Part shown: positions 20,701 to 33,040 of the stretch, one piece after another | Layout: each line of letters begins with the position of its first letter | How positions within the stretch are numbered: the stretch's first letter is position 1 | Source of the DNA: Wallemia ichthyophaga EXF-994 | Lineage: Eukaryota > Basidiomycota > Wallemiomycetes > Wallemiales > Wallemiaceae | Length of the DNA: 64,000 nt | Direction: 5' to 3' | Assembly: GCF_000400465.1 (NCBI RefSeq) | Contig: NW_008806290.1 | Span: forward strand, 185,374 to 249,373 | Position numbers and translations under genes: made by a program | Notes under the pieces: model-generated | Databases searched by the model: none | What the model saw: only the letters and a program-made list of their open reading frames with translations | Told to the model about the DNA's origin: nothing

Positions 20701-23700
20701 AATCTCTGATGAACGCTGCTCGACGTTAGTTTCATTTGTGGCGGCAAAGGTATGGAATATGTTTGAAGCGTCCCACAATTCAACACACTGTTGGAAAGTA
20801 TGGAGAAGAGGAATGTTTGCAGGGCCAGGAATATCCGGTAAGGAATGCCATTTTTTGAGTGATAGTTGAATCGCCTCAGTTGTAATCTTATTAAAATCAT
20901 TCGATGGCTCATTGGTATCCTGAGCTTTGACCAACGACATGAACGCCTCAAAGATTCTCCTTCTAGGAGTTGCAATGTCAGCCAAATTCTTGAACGCTCC
21001 TTCTATAACTTCTCTATCTTGCGACCAGTCAGATGTTCTCCAAGCGCATTCGAATAAGAGATCAGCATTGGATTCATTTTTTGCTAGATCAGTGAGTAGA
21101 TCCCACTGTTGTAATTTTTGCGAGCATAAAACCCAATGATCTTCCCAGACAGCGTATTCGGGCTCGTTAAATGGGACGTTACCCGCTCTTGCTTTAATTT
21201 GAGCATTTTCATGCATAATTTGAGCTTCTGACCATAAACCAAGCTGCTCGTAAGACAGAGCTGCGTTGGTTTCGGGATATCCAGAACGACGCCTCCAAAG
21301 ACCGTAAAACAAATCTTCTTCTGCAAGATCTGCGTAAATCTCTGCTAAAGCGTCTCTTGAAATTTCATTGACCATTTCACTTTCTCGTCCAACCACCGTT
21401 AGCTGTTCCAATAACAAAATCGCCGTGTGCCATGCACTGAATGTCTTTCCGAGATATTTGACGAGATGTGGGGGGAGGGCAATAGAAGGAGAGGCTGTTA
21501 GAATACCATCCAAGATTGTCTGTATAACATTTGGGCGAGAGTCGACTTGCTTCAAGTGATACTCTTGAGCCAACAGACCTATCATATGTCTAGTAATTTC
21601 AGCTTGTTCCTTCCTGTTAATTGAAGCCCAAGCTGAGCCGAAAACAGTAATCCAGATATCGTGCGCGGAATAATCATCCATATACTGTAAGTGGCGAACT
21701 GCATCAATGAGTCCATCGACTCTGTACGACTTCAAATTGGCGACGAAAGCATCCTCACCATATTCACCACTAACGATGAGCTCATCTGACTTGATAGAAC
21801 CGAGAACAAGATCCAAAGCTTGATGAATCCAATAGACATTACTCAAGGAGTCCCAATTTTGTACACCGAGCACGTATTGAAGTCTTGAAGCAACAGAAAG
21901 GTACATACTTTCATGGAAAACTTCAATAAAACTACTCCTAAGATCATGGTTGGAAGCACGACAACCCAACAAGAAAGCATTTTCTAAACGAACAGTCATT
22001 TCACTTCTCGCATAGAAAGAGTCTTTGTAGATACTAAGAATCAACTCCAGGTACTCATTAAATAGTTTTTGTGAAACTTCTTTCGATGGTGCGTCACTAA
22101 CTACCCCCTTGATATCGTACTGGCGTTCCTCGATTGACATCATCTTGATAAGAAGACCAGCCTTCTCACGGGCAGTTGGGAAAGCATTATTCTTCTCAGT
22201 GATCCATGTCTTAATCATTTCAAGTATGTACTTGATAACATCGCTACTCGTACTTCTCTCAATCAACAAGACCATGCAAGTAAGAAATATTCTTCTGGCA
22301 TCACCCAACTGCGACACTCTTCTACGCGGTAAGTCAAGAGTCAATGGTACGAGTTTCGGATCTATGAGATAGCTTGGCTTTTTATCAGCTGAGGAATGCT
22401 CACGAGTGATTATTTGTAGTAAACGCATATGTGCTGGTATAAACATGTCGAACTTATCAGGTTGAACGTCCGTCCATGCACGAAGCAGACAAAGTGCATT
22501 GTGTGGGTTTCTAGAACCAGATAAGCCATCGTTGATGATATTTTCGATCATACTAGAGAATGCTTTGACTTCACGACCCTGCTGACTGTCATCCTCTTCT
22601 GTGATTGATGGAAGGATACTGAAAATGCGTTTGACGAGGGGCTCAAGTGTGAGATGAAGTCTGTTGATATTCGAAGTAAAACATTTCTCAATTATTCTAG
22701 CTAAACCTGCCAAGTTGCTATTGAAATAGGAGTCCTGCTCAGGTAATGCAAGCGCACAGAGTACTTCAGCTGAATTACAGTGGACAGTCGCACTTTCTTC
22801 CTTCAGTTCGCTCTGTGGTTTGGATGTCAATTTCATCAAAATAAATCGTAAGACTAGCTACTCACCTGTGCAAGTACTTTCAAGAAGTAAGCCAGCTTGG
22901 CACTTATATCGTTGTGACTGTCAAGAGCTTGGTAGCCCCTCAACAGGCCAATAGCACGAGCTGAAAGAGATGCTGGAGATGAAATAGGTTCACTCGATAT
23001 TGAGGCAAACCTCACCAAATAGTTGATAGCATGACCTTTGAGATTCTGATGCAAAACAAAAGTCTTAGGCGTACTAGGTTGAGGCGTACTGCTACCTGGC
23101 TGAGGAGTGCTTGTAGCAGTTGAAGATCTTGTACGTTTAGCAGCGGGTTGCTCGTCAAACGATTCAGAAGCTCTTCTCTTGTCACCAGACTGTGGTTGTT
23201 CTGACAACTTCTCATCATCTGCTAGTCTTCTCTGTTCCCAATGTAAAATCAACTCAAGTACATCTATCGACAATTGGCGAGTGTCGTTTGCAGCAGAAGG
23301 AATGATACCCATTCTCGTGATAGAATTGAGCATGTGTGGAACGAACAACTCCCTAATTGGATAGAACATATCGCTATGCCTGATGATCAAAGAGTAAATT
23401 GTTGATAATTGTGCAGCTGATTGTTGTTCTTCGACTAAAACTCTTCTAATCCTGATAGCCCACTGTGGCAAATGCGAGACAGGGGCAGGTGCTTTCTCGG
23501 GTACACGCTGAGGTAACACTGGTGTGAGTATGTCTAACGCCTCCTTTGTCATGGCTTTGGTTTCTGGCTGGACGCTTTTCAGCAAACCAACATAAACTTC
23601 ACGTGTAATCTTGCTAGGTGAGTCGAATGCTCTCAAAAATCTGCAAATTAGAATGTAGCCAGAGTGTTTGACTGATGCGTCGACATGACGCTGTGATAGC

Positions 23701-26700
23701 CATCCAAACTTGATAACATCCTTTTTGAATTCACCGAGAAGATCAGGACAAACATCAACAAGTGTGGCACTGTAATAATTGTCAATAATTTCTGGATTTT
23801 CGACGCAGAAATACTCATACTCACGAGAAATTGAGCAGTTCTATGAAAAGACCATTTCCAACTTCACTCAGTTCTTCTTCTTTTTGATATGGAGACCATA
23901 CTTTATTGTGCATTTCTCCAATAAAGCCTTCATCAATAACGTTCTCTTCAGGACGATACTTTGCCACCACAGCAATAGGATTGACGATATGTCTCACGAT
24001 GAACATTTTGTGTGACTGTGAGAGGTTTTCATCAGGGATCTTATTGACAAAGTGGCTAAGAGTGACATGCTTGAGTTCGGACGACGTTGAGAGGGCAACA
24101 TTCTTGATATAAAATCTCGACAAACCAATCAAATTGAGAGGCAACTTGAGCGTGAAAACTTCAGCCATATAAATCAGCATAGCAGGATCAGGATGATTGA
24201 TGAGATGGAGAAGCAGAATTTCCAACAGGGTTTCAATTTCTTTCGTGCGAATGTAAATATCAGCTATCGGCTTGTCCGATTGAACGTGCTGTGACCAAAG
24301 ACCCCATATAGACTCCCAAAGAACACTGCGCTGCTGTTCACTAGCAGCCAATATATTTGGGTGAATATCTATCAACGCTCTGACGATCTTGAGACCATGG
24401 AGTGCAAAACCTGGCTTAGACAGGGCTTCAGATGAGAAAAAGCTGTTAACTAAACGCTCCGGATTTGCTAAAACATCTGCTCTCAGATTCTCGGCGTGTG
24501 GAGATGTAAGGGCAGCTCTGTACGTGTTGAAGTGTTCCGCTGAGTCCATACGAGCTATGCTGCGCGTTAGATACGTTCATAAAGCCTAGTCATATATCTC
24601 ACCCAAGAAGAAATCGTTGGCCTCATTAGGAAATCTATCTAAATATTGAGCAAGAGGTGTGGTCCATGGGCTACCTATCACCCTTCTAAAACGCTGCTCA
24701 GTTTGTACGATTAGATTGGAAAATTGCTCGAGGTAAATATTCGCAGCTGAAGGTAGCAATCTGAACACATTGGCAATAGCCACCATAATTTTTACATCGT
24801 GAAGGTCTGCTAAATCACCAGACAATGGGGGTTGGTTCGAAGTCTGAGCTGCGATTACCGACGCTTGTTGCTGCTGTTGAATAGTAGCATTAGGAGGTAA
24901 ATTTATCTTAGGTGATGGAGCAGCTTTAAGGTCTTTCTCATCAAGCAATGATTTGAAGTGCTCCAAAAGCTTTGTACCAATCTCAACCTTAAAGTAATTG
25001 GTTAAGAGTTCCAACAACCTAGCTAAACCGTCTAAGCCTGCAATATTAATCTTTCGAGTATCACTGAGATTGATCAAGATTGGTTTGAGAGCAGTTTGAA
25101 GCAGTTCCTTGGGAACTTTACCAGACTGTACGAGAACCTGCTTGATTCCATCATGAGCAACACCGTGTAATTCTGAGCTACGTGCGTATAAACTTTTAAA
25201 GTAAACACTAATAATGCGCATACGAGCTTGGTTTGCAGATCGGAATATGTCACTCGTAGACGTAGCCGCCGTGAGTAACCTGACACAGGCTACTCGCAAA
25301 TCTGCCAATGCTAATTGAACAATGTGAGATGGGCGTTGACCGATAATAGCGACATCTTCTGCATCGCTGATACCCAAGACTTCATGCACAAATCTTGTCA
25401 AGTCTTCGCTGATTTCTAATACGCCGGATGATTGTGAATTAGGTGGTGCAGCTGATTCTGGATTGTCGATCTTCTCCTTGTCTGATTTCTCCTTCTCATC
25501 AGGTTGAGGTGTGTTATGCGCTGACACTTGAGGTCTTAATTGTAAGCAGTAGGTAACAGCATCGATGCGCGCAGTCTGCATGGGAACAGGTAGCGCTCTC
25601 AGTGGTTTATGATAAATAGCGCTGCTGAGGACGCTTTTACCAGGTGCCAGTAAATCTTTTATAGCCATACCAGTTTTCTCTGACAACTGCGACAAGGTAT
25701 TTTGAGTATTCTTGCGCACGATATCCTTGGGTGATGTCAGGTCAGCTATCAAAATACTAATGAGATGATTGAATTGATATCTAACGCTATCATAACCTTG
25801 ACCTGATGTTGAACTGAGTGAAGGTGATTCTATGGGCCTATTACCACTATTGAAAGGATTGGCTGTGCTTGCTGCCGGTGTCGATGGGCGTGAAGCATCC
25901 ATAAATTCCAAAGCACTATCGTGGGTGATACTCTGAGGACCGTTACAGATATCAATCAATCTATTTTTAATTGTTTAGCAAAATTCTCAGAACATAGGTT
26001 GACCCACTTTCTAATAAAATCGATGACTAGGTCCACTTCAACAGGAGTTTCAAGTGGCATATCTTTGAGAATATACACTGCAGCTCTGTAAAATTCAATT
26101 TGATGAGAAGAGATCCATTTTTCGCCTAGATTGACATCATCACTAATCATGAGAGTCATGCCTTTCAAACCGGCAAGTTTGTAACGCCAGAGCTGATCAT
26201 GACAGAGTGAAGAAAACCGCGATGACAATTGATTAAAGATAAATCCCTTCATATCCTCATCGACACCAGCGACCAATTCGACAATTTGATTCACGGAGAA
26301 GAGTACTAAATCGTAGCTCAATTTCTCGTCGCGTGATACTGCAGTTGTGAGACAATTAGCAATACAATCAAGGGTGACACCACCAAGACGTGAAAGAGAC
26401 ACAATGCCATCATTCCAATTGAGATAAACAAACTGAATCTCCCTCTTCATCACGAAAACTACTAGCTCCTTGACAAAGTCTAAAGATAGTGACGATAAGC
26501 TAGTTGTGGTGGCAGCGTTGATGAGTGTATCCAAGATCTCCCGGTAAGAATTTTCCTGAACTAAACCATTAACGCCATTCAGCAAAAGCGGGGCTAGAGA
26601 ATGTTTCAAAATTGATATAGCTCTTTCATCGTCCGCCGATCTATTGTAAACTTTGTCGACCGATATTGAAAGCGCACATTCGATCGACGTATTCTCTATA

Positions 26701-29561
26701 GCTTTAATGGCCAACCTTACGAATGAAATCAAATTAAGCTTTTTCAAGCTCTCCTTCTCATGATAAGCGACGTTAATCGAAAGTGGTTGATCGACGACTT
26801 TGGCATCGACTGTTGCAGGTTTATTAATAGCTTTACGATTTCTTCCGCCGAGTTTACCAAGTATCCTCACAGCGGTGTGTGCTAACTTGTGATTATGTGG
26901 CACTGGTTTGAGTAGCTTATAAATCCCCATTTGAATCTGTCGAATGTAGGGCGTGAGTATTGGGTCTACGTAAAGAGGGTTCAAGGTCTCGACGCATATC
27001 TCCACCAATCGCAGCGCTTGTTCTAATATTTCGACATTCTCGGATTCTAATGCCATGCAAAGTGGACGAGTGAGCGAGCTTAAGAATGGTAAAACCACTT
27101 GGAACCTCATAGGTAGTATCAAAAATAATTGTATAATAATCTCTCTGTTCGGTCTGTCAGATTCATCTAGTAAGTTTGTCAGACCGTCGATATAGGATTG
27201 AAGCAGCGATTGAATTTCCATGTAAAACTTCTCATAACGGCCACCACCTATAGCTTGGCTTAGAATCTTCAACAGTATCAAATAGTTGTAAGGATTCTTT
27301 GATTTGTGAGCTAAGCGTATAGACTTGAGCATAATAGTGCCAGTGCATCCAGCAAAGAGATAGTCGTTCGGTGGCGTAATTGAACTCATTATGTGTTTAA
27401 ACAGCTTGTGGAAGAGTGTAATACGTTCATGATCATCAGTGGAGAAAACCTGTAAATTTTCTATGAAAAACTTGATCAATATGCTCAGGAAAATCTGTGA
27501 CTGAGGCTCGTGGTTTAGGAAAACGTTGATGGCATTGAAAAGTGGTGGATGCTCAAGTATTTCATCAATTAAGTAGGGTACCATTTTCTGCATCACATCT
27601 TGAAACACGAGCGCTTCAACCCTGAGCAATGCAGTAAAAAAGTTCTCCAGATTCTCTGCACCTTCCTTATCTCCCTTTCTGTCGTAAAGTCCAAATGATT
27701 GTACGGATGCTTTGAAAAATTCGCAAAGTGCTTCGCTGCTTGGACCTGCTGAACCCTGTGCATTCAAGTTGCCTTTTGGACCAGTGGCAGACGAGACTGG
27801 TAGATGCTTGAAGGCAGTAATAGCGGCTATGGAAGCTTGTAAAGTGAATCTGAATGTAATTCTTGCATCCCGTACTTTCTCTGATGATGGCTCTTGGACA
27901 TTTATCAGTGCGCCGACAGGTTTAGACTGCTCGACTTGAATTTCATCAATTTCATTGGCTTGGTTGAACTTTTCATCGTAGCCGTTCTTATCATCTTTTG
28001 TATCCTTCTCGTCACCATCAACCTCCATAGTATTATCGGTATTGTTTTCCTTTACACCTCTTCTTGGACCAGGCACAAGTCTCATCTGAACGAGATCATC
28101 TTTAAACAACTTGATGCTTTTGAGTTTACTGATGAGAGCGTGAACAATCATATGCAGCATTTCATTAGGATTCCCATCAGATTCGTGGACATTATTAGCC
28201 GTAACAATACGATCAATAAGGGCGACAATCTTCTTGATGGAGATGGAATGAGCGTGTGGTGGCAGCGTTGGATCGAGCATGTTGACTAAGGCTTTATTGA
28301 GAGTTTGACGAATCTGATCAAAAGATAAATCTCCCCGAACAGTACCAAAGACATCAGCGAGCAAACCCATACCCAACACTCTTAGAGTCTCTCTAGTCAT
28401 GATACCCTCGCCAACAATAACTTTGTCATCAAGTAGCTCATTAAACACTGACAAGAAGGCAGGTCTGCCAATCTCGTTTATACCTGCAATATGTCTTGTA
28501 GCTACGAGGATTTCCTTCCTTGCCGAATACAATTCAGTTGGGCAATCTTTCAACAAACGTAAACAAGCCTTGGCGAGTGTTTGAGCGTGTGGGGTGACAT
28601 AAGAATGCCAAGCTCTGCACACATAAGCAATGAATGAGACTGTCTTTACTTGAGAAAAGATGAATTCGCAGTATAAATTGCGATTTTTGATGAGAGGTGA
28701 GATAGTTGTGTTGTTTTTGCCTTGTTTAGCAGCTTCCTCGTGCAGCTTACGTTGTGGTCCAGCTTCGAGCTGGAGAATATTTACAGAGAGAGTGACAAAA
28801 GTGTCGAGCATGTACTGCGCCAGAGAATGCTGGTATGATTGGACTATGCACACGACGGCTATTGGACATTCAGTGATGACTTTGAACGATTTAAAGGCAG
28901 GGAGTAGATCACGTTGTTGATTCTGCTCGCCTTTGTATCTGGTAATGTCGCTGCAGATGCCACTACCGTCGTTAGGGAACACCTCCTCAACAACAGCAGG
29001 CATTTGCTCGAGCATACCTTTGAAAACTTCCAGAAAGTGCTTACTGGGACCTTCAGCTTCCTTTTTAAACGACCTAACAAGATCGATGATGATCTTAACA
29101 CAGAGCCAGCCATTGTCTTCGTTGTCGGTTCGAAGGATATTGAGGAGAACGGAGAAGAGATCGTCGACATTAGCGCTGATGCTAGGAGAAGGGGGAAAGC
29201 GATGAATGAGGGTGAGAATGGTGCTACGGAATTTATGCTCGTTGGTTGAAGCGTTGAGGGATATTTTTGCCTGCCTCAGGGAACCCAAGAAAGCGGGAAG
29301 AAGAGTGGATAGATATCTAGCATAATCTTGATGCTGAGATATTTGATCGATATTGTCGCGTAACTCCAGTGCGATATTTAGTTTCTCTTTGAGGTCTGCT
29401 GGGAGTGATTAGAGGTGGTCGCAGCCAATCACAACAATCGACTGACTTATTTCGGCATCTACTAGCCTAGCGGCATAGCTATCGACGTTGAAGTCCTTCA
29501 CGCCGAGACTGATGCCGACTTTGGAGTTGGTGGAAGTCGTAGGCGGGGATTCAGCAGCCAT
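17704..29561 (-). CDS. TRA1: TRA1, pseudokinase scaffold of SAGA and NuA4
   Basis: Giant PIKK-family protein (TRRAP in animals) that docks transcription activators onto the SAGA and NuA4 histone acetyltransferases. Eleven exons: 29447-29561, 26008-29398, 24603-25960, 23825-24554, 22866-23769, 20383-22812, 19906-20331, 18818-19857, 18547-18769, 17766-18500 and 17704-17712; introns are 46-55 nt. The protein is 3786 aa, close to yeast Tra1. N-terminal HEAT repeats fill about 2500 residues. The FAT region includes LWRRRSGYPETNAALSYEQL and AFEAYKGDFQVWYWITLIPQ; the kinase-like domain has VIDRRKECRRRNIYFNAPLS. The catalytic-loop position reads AHRQPHRIMITPSTG without the HxN and DFG residues, so it is a pseudokinase. 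The FATC ends LAKMDPQWAPWI once the last intron is removed. Breaks between frames are introns, not frameshifts. Confidence 0.95.
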
Positions 29562-29689
29562 TATAATAATAAATATACGTAATTATAGCTTGTAATTTTA
29601 GCTGTGGCTGGTAAAATTCAACTAAATTAATTAATTTCAAGTGGTCGTGGTGTTGGGAGTAGTGCAGAGAGAGTAGATGGCACTCAACA

Positions 29690-30927
29690 GTGACCATGAC
29701 ACCACACAGCGATTCAATGCTAGCACTATCGCCTGGAAGGGGATTAGGAGCATTCAAGCTAGGCGAATCACTCTACTCCACCCTAAACCAACTCCGCTAT
29801 AACCCAATTCTATCAACTTCATCGATAACGGTGCACGGCGATAATGATGCAGTTCGTAGCAATATTCTCATTAGACTCAAACCAAGCACTATCGATTTGT
29901 ACTTTGATGGCGTAACTCAGCGTCTTTCTAGCATCACAATAGCACTACCCAGTATCTCGTTCGATATAATCTACAATTCGAAAGTTATTATCCAAAGAAA
30001 TACCACACTTAGTCGCACAGACGCTGGTATTCTTTTTGGTCCCTGTAGGACCGATTCCCTCGACCAATGGCCGGGTATGAAGTGGTGTTTCATACACGCG
30101 CAGTCATCTAGCTTCACAATCAGCGCAAATCCAATACCTATTCTAGATGGTATGATTGCGGAGGCACTGATTATACCAAAGAAGAGCGTTCGTTTTACTT
30201 TTACAGGTGATGATCAATCGCATCATCCAATACATATATCACGCTCTACGGCTGCTGACGTCGTTGCTCTACTCGGTTCTCCTCAACAAACATTTGAAAA
30301 AAGGGACAACAGATTGGGAGTTTATGCGACAAAAAATCACAGTTCATCTTCCAAAGGGGTGTTTTACAATTATCCTTCGTTTGGTGTTGATATCCTCCTC
30401 AATAGCATCAGTCATACAGTCGAAAAGATTATATTGCACTCGAATGTACCGGCTACACCACTATTTCAGGCGTACAATCGATGTATGTGGCGCATTAGTA
30501 ATGATGATAAGGTGAATGGGAATAAATATGAGAATGGTAATGGCAAACAACGTGGAACTGACAAGCAACGTGACCATGGAAAGCAGCGTGAAAATGACAA
30601 ACAGATTGAATTCACAGATAAGGTGAGTTGCTTGTTGATATCCACCACTCATACCAACTGATTCACCCCTCAAGATCGATACAATCTTGTCAAAGCTACA
30701 CAACCACGCACAAGTGGATAAAATGGTTTTAGATAGAGCGCATGAAGTGGGGCTGAGAGAGTGGGATGCTAGTATGGGAATGATGGGTAGGTGATATCAT
30801 GGTATTATTCCGCGTTGGGTGTTGCATTCTAATATGTGCCTTAGAGCTCGTTAGTATTGACAGGCTGGGTGTAATAATGGAGGTGACCAGGAAGGGAGAC
30901 GTCTCGAATGTATGTATACACGATTAG
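29690..30927 (+). CDS. PHAF1/UPF0183 family protein
   Basis: Homologue of human PHAF1 (C16orf70), linked to phagophore recruitment in autophagy. Exons are 29690-30622, 30675-30786 and 30845-30927, giving 375 aa. Family features are LSPGRGLGAFKLGESLYSTL near the start, repeated beta-sandwich strands (TIDLYFDGVTQRLSSITIAL), DVVALLGSPQQTFEKRDNRL and FYNYPSFGVDILLNSISHTV followed by NRCMWRI. After this a hydrophilic linker of K, Q, R, N and G repeats (about 30 residues) leads to a C-terminal helix (LSKLHNHAQVDKMVLDRAHE). The start is uncertain among three in-frame ATGs within 10 codons. It shares a 128-bp divergent promoter with TRA1. A link to autophagy is inferred from the family; a PROPPIN gene lies next to it. 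Confidence 0.8.
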
Positions 30928-30966
30928 AAAGCATAATAATGTAAAAATACAAGATATGAATGTACA

Positions 30967-32007
30967 TTATGATCTTAGAAGACTGACAAAGTTGTTAAAG
31001 TCGAGTGGTTGTAATGAAGACTTATCACCCTCCTCATAAGACACTGAAAACTTGAACAATCTACCAAAAGTTGAAGTTATGATGATAGTGTTGATAGATT
31101 CCCATGCTAGCACAAAAGATTCTTGGAAGTTGTTGTAATGGGCGTATTGCTGTGATGAAGATACGAAGGGGGATAAGGAGGAGTGTAAATTAAGTGAAGG
31201 GAGATGGAACAAAGACGTTGATCTCGATCGAGATCCGTTTGATAGATTCCACAAGTGAAGAGTGGATTTATCGGATATCAACGCAAGATGTCTGTTATCA
31301 GGAGAGAAAGATAGTGAAGATGAAGTAATGTGAGCGATATCAGAACCTCTGCGCAGCTGGTGCGTGAGTTGGAGAGTGATTGAGTTGTATACTCTAATGA
31401 TAGTTCCTTTAATTGAGCTAGTGGCGAATAAACTGTTATCAGAGGAGATGGAGATGGCTGAAACTCTTGATATGTGAGGTTGGAAGAGAGTAGAAGATTG
31501 TAAGTGTGTTTGGTGTAAGTGGTTTACGTGCAAATGACCTAATTTCATTCCAGAAGAGATAAACAAGGAATGAAAATTTTGAGTGTTGATCTGGGAAATG
31601 GGGTTTGAGTGGGTGGAATGTTTATGGAGGAGTTGAGAGTGGTAAGAAGGAGACGTAGAGTATAAGTAGACAGATGATTCTAAGGATATAGCGATAAATT
31701 GGGTTGAAGTGTCAATAGCAGTGATTGGCTGATTGAATTCAATAACACCAACGAGAAGTCTCTGTAAGGAATCGAAGAAAATGAGTTTATTAGGGCTATA
31801 GGGGTTGCCCGTAGATAATAAGCACTGAGTGTTATTAAATATAAGTGAGTGATCTCCTATAGAGTCTAATGCTAGTAGCTTGTGTGGTGGATCTAAACCT
31901 AGAATTACAAGGTTTCCATTGAAATTTACAATGATTACGTCTTTGCAGTAACTTATACAAGTAATATCCACCAATCCGCTCTCCCTAATTAGTTCGTTCT
32001 TCTTCAT
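30967..32007 (-). CDS. PROPPIN (Atg18/Hsv2/WIPI) beta-propeller
   Basis: Seven-bladed WD40 protein that binds phosphatidylinositol 3-phosphate and 3,5-bisphosphate on autophagosomal or vacuolar membranes. One exon, 346 aa. Blades can be followed through ITCISYCKDVIIVNFNGNLV, ITAIDTSTQFIAISLESSVY, VSAISISSDNSLFATSSIKG and LSFSPDNRHLALISDKSTLH. The two-arginine lipid motif between blades 5 and 6 reads LRRG, where the canonical form is FRRG or LRRG; both arginines are kept. A serine-rich insert lies in blade 6, where the membrane-inserting loop sits in the family. Which of Atg18, Atg21 or Hsv2 it corresponds to is not clear; the short length favours Hsv2. It converges on the PHAF1 gene with 39 bp between stops. 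Confidence 0.85.
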   Translation of the reverse strand: MKKNELIRESGLVDITCISYCKDVIIVNFNGNLVILGLDPPHKLLALDSIGDHSLIFNNTQCLLSTGNPYSPNKLIFFDSLQRLLVGVIEFNQPITAIDTSTQFIAISLESSVYLYSTSPSYHSQLLHKHSTHSNPISQINTQNFHSLFISSGMKLGHLHVNHLHQTHLQSSTLFQPHISRVSAISISSDNSLFATSSIKGTIIRVYNSITLQLTHQLRRGSDIAHITSSSLSFSPDNRHLALISDKSTLHLWNLSNGSRSRSTSLFHLPSLNLHSSLSPFVSSSQQYAHYNNFQESFVLAWESINTIIITSTFGRLFKFSVSYEEGDKSSLQPLDFNNFVSLLRS

Positions 32008-32014
32008 AACGTTA

Positions 32015-32308
32015 ATGGCTGCTTCAAGTAAAGACGTTACTGATACAAAGAATGCTGCGAATAGGACTATAATGAGTTATAGGCGGTGTATATTCATCAT
32101 TATAATAAACTCAATTCTAATTAAATACGACGTTATTAGTCTAATCTACTTGGTGTTATCTGTTGTGTTTTCAATTATGATGATACTCAGGAAGCTGGAA
32201 TTGGATAATATGTCAGATTTATATAGGGTACCAAATAATTTGGTACTTATTGCTTCAGTGGTGGCCTTGGTGGTTGAGATCCTTTTACTGGTGAACATAA
32301 ACTTGTAG
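32015..32308 (+). CDS. Small hydrophobic ORF, putative membrane protein
   Basis: A 97-codon ORF with three strongly hydrophobic segments (CIFIIIINSILI, LIYLVLSVVFSIMMIL and LVLIASVVALVVEILLL) separated by short charged loops (ILRKLELDNMSDLYRVPNN). The ATG lies only 7 bp from the ATG of the divergent PROPPIN gene. Composition is typical of a small ER or mitochondrial membrane protein rather than random sequence, but I recognise no family and the region is AT-rich, which favours chance I/L/V codons. It may also have introns that I cannot see. Confidence 0.42.
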   Translation: MAASSKDVTDTKNAANRTIMSYRRCIFIIIINSILIKYDVISLIYLVLSVVFSIMMILRKLELDNMSDLYRVPNNLVLIASVVALVVEILLLVNINL

Positions 32309-32537
32309 ACAGTATCCTGTGTAGACTGTGTATCCTTATATCCTTTTATATCCTGTAGACTCCTTGTAGGTGTAATATACCCGTTGAAACACCCGCTAAC
32401 ATATCAAGAAATCCTTGTTTATACCATTTTATATGGTTATTATTGATACATTTGTTACTTTCGATACATTTGATATTCCAATATTCCCTTTGGATCTTTA
32501 GATTTCCCGCCTTCCTCCCAACCATCCCTCACACCAA

Positions 32538-32999
32538 ATGAACGCAGCCAAATTCACCAAAAATCTAACAAGCTCGTTGAATGCAGGCAACGCCATATCC
32601 TACAACAAATCTACAACGAAATCAATCATAAATGTCCACAGCACAAGGAACAACACTATCATAACACTAACCAACAACCTCAATCAACCGCTAACTTGGA
32701 TTTCTTCGGGCTCAATTGGTTTCAAATCTGCCCAAAAAGCTGGTTATGAAGCTGGTTACCAGTCCACAATAGCTCTATTCAACAAGATCAATGACTCTTC
32801 CATCGATTCTTCACTCCACCAATCCAAGTTTGGTCCCCTTGAGCTGCATTTTAGAGGTTTTGGCCAAGGACGATCGGCTAGCTGGGCAGCACTCTTATCA
32901 CAGGAAGGTGAAGCTTTTAAGCAGCGTCTGAGCTTGGTCAAGGATAAGACTAACTTGGTCAGAGGCGGTACAAGACCTAAGAAGCAGAGAAGATTGTAA
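32538..32999 (+). CDS. Mitochondrial ribosomal protein uS11m
   Basis: Component of the platform of the mitochondrial small ribosomal subunit (bacterial S11, yeast Mrps18). One exon, 153 aa. An N-terminal basic and serine-rich stretch is a likely mitochondrial presequence. The uS11 domain follows: NNTIITLTNNLNQPLTWISS, GFKSAQKAGYEAGYQSTIAL, LHFRGFGQGRSASWAALLSQ, EAFKQRLSLVKDKTNLVRGG and the terminal RPKKQRRL, equal to the RPPKKRRV end of bacterial S11. The ATG at 32538 is the first in frame. The stop is 41 bp from the start of the subtilase gene on the same strand. Confidence 0.9.
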   Translation: MNAAKFTKNLTSSLNAGNAISYNKSTTKSIINVHSTRNNTIITLTNNLNQPLTWISSGSIGFKSAQKAGYEAGYQSTIALFNKINDSSIDSSLHQSKFGPLELHFRGFGQGRSASWAALLSQEGEAFKQRLSLVKDKTNLVRGGTRPKKQRRL

Positions 33000-33040
33000 T
33001 TTAGACATTTCATTTCCTCATTTCTATCCTGTCAACCGTC

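Noticed and set aside
25955-26010. Apparent frameshift in TRA1
   Set aside because: A standard 47-nt intron (25961-26007, GTGGGT...GCTAAAC...AAATAG) explains the frame change; the other frame breaks in TRA1 are introns too.
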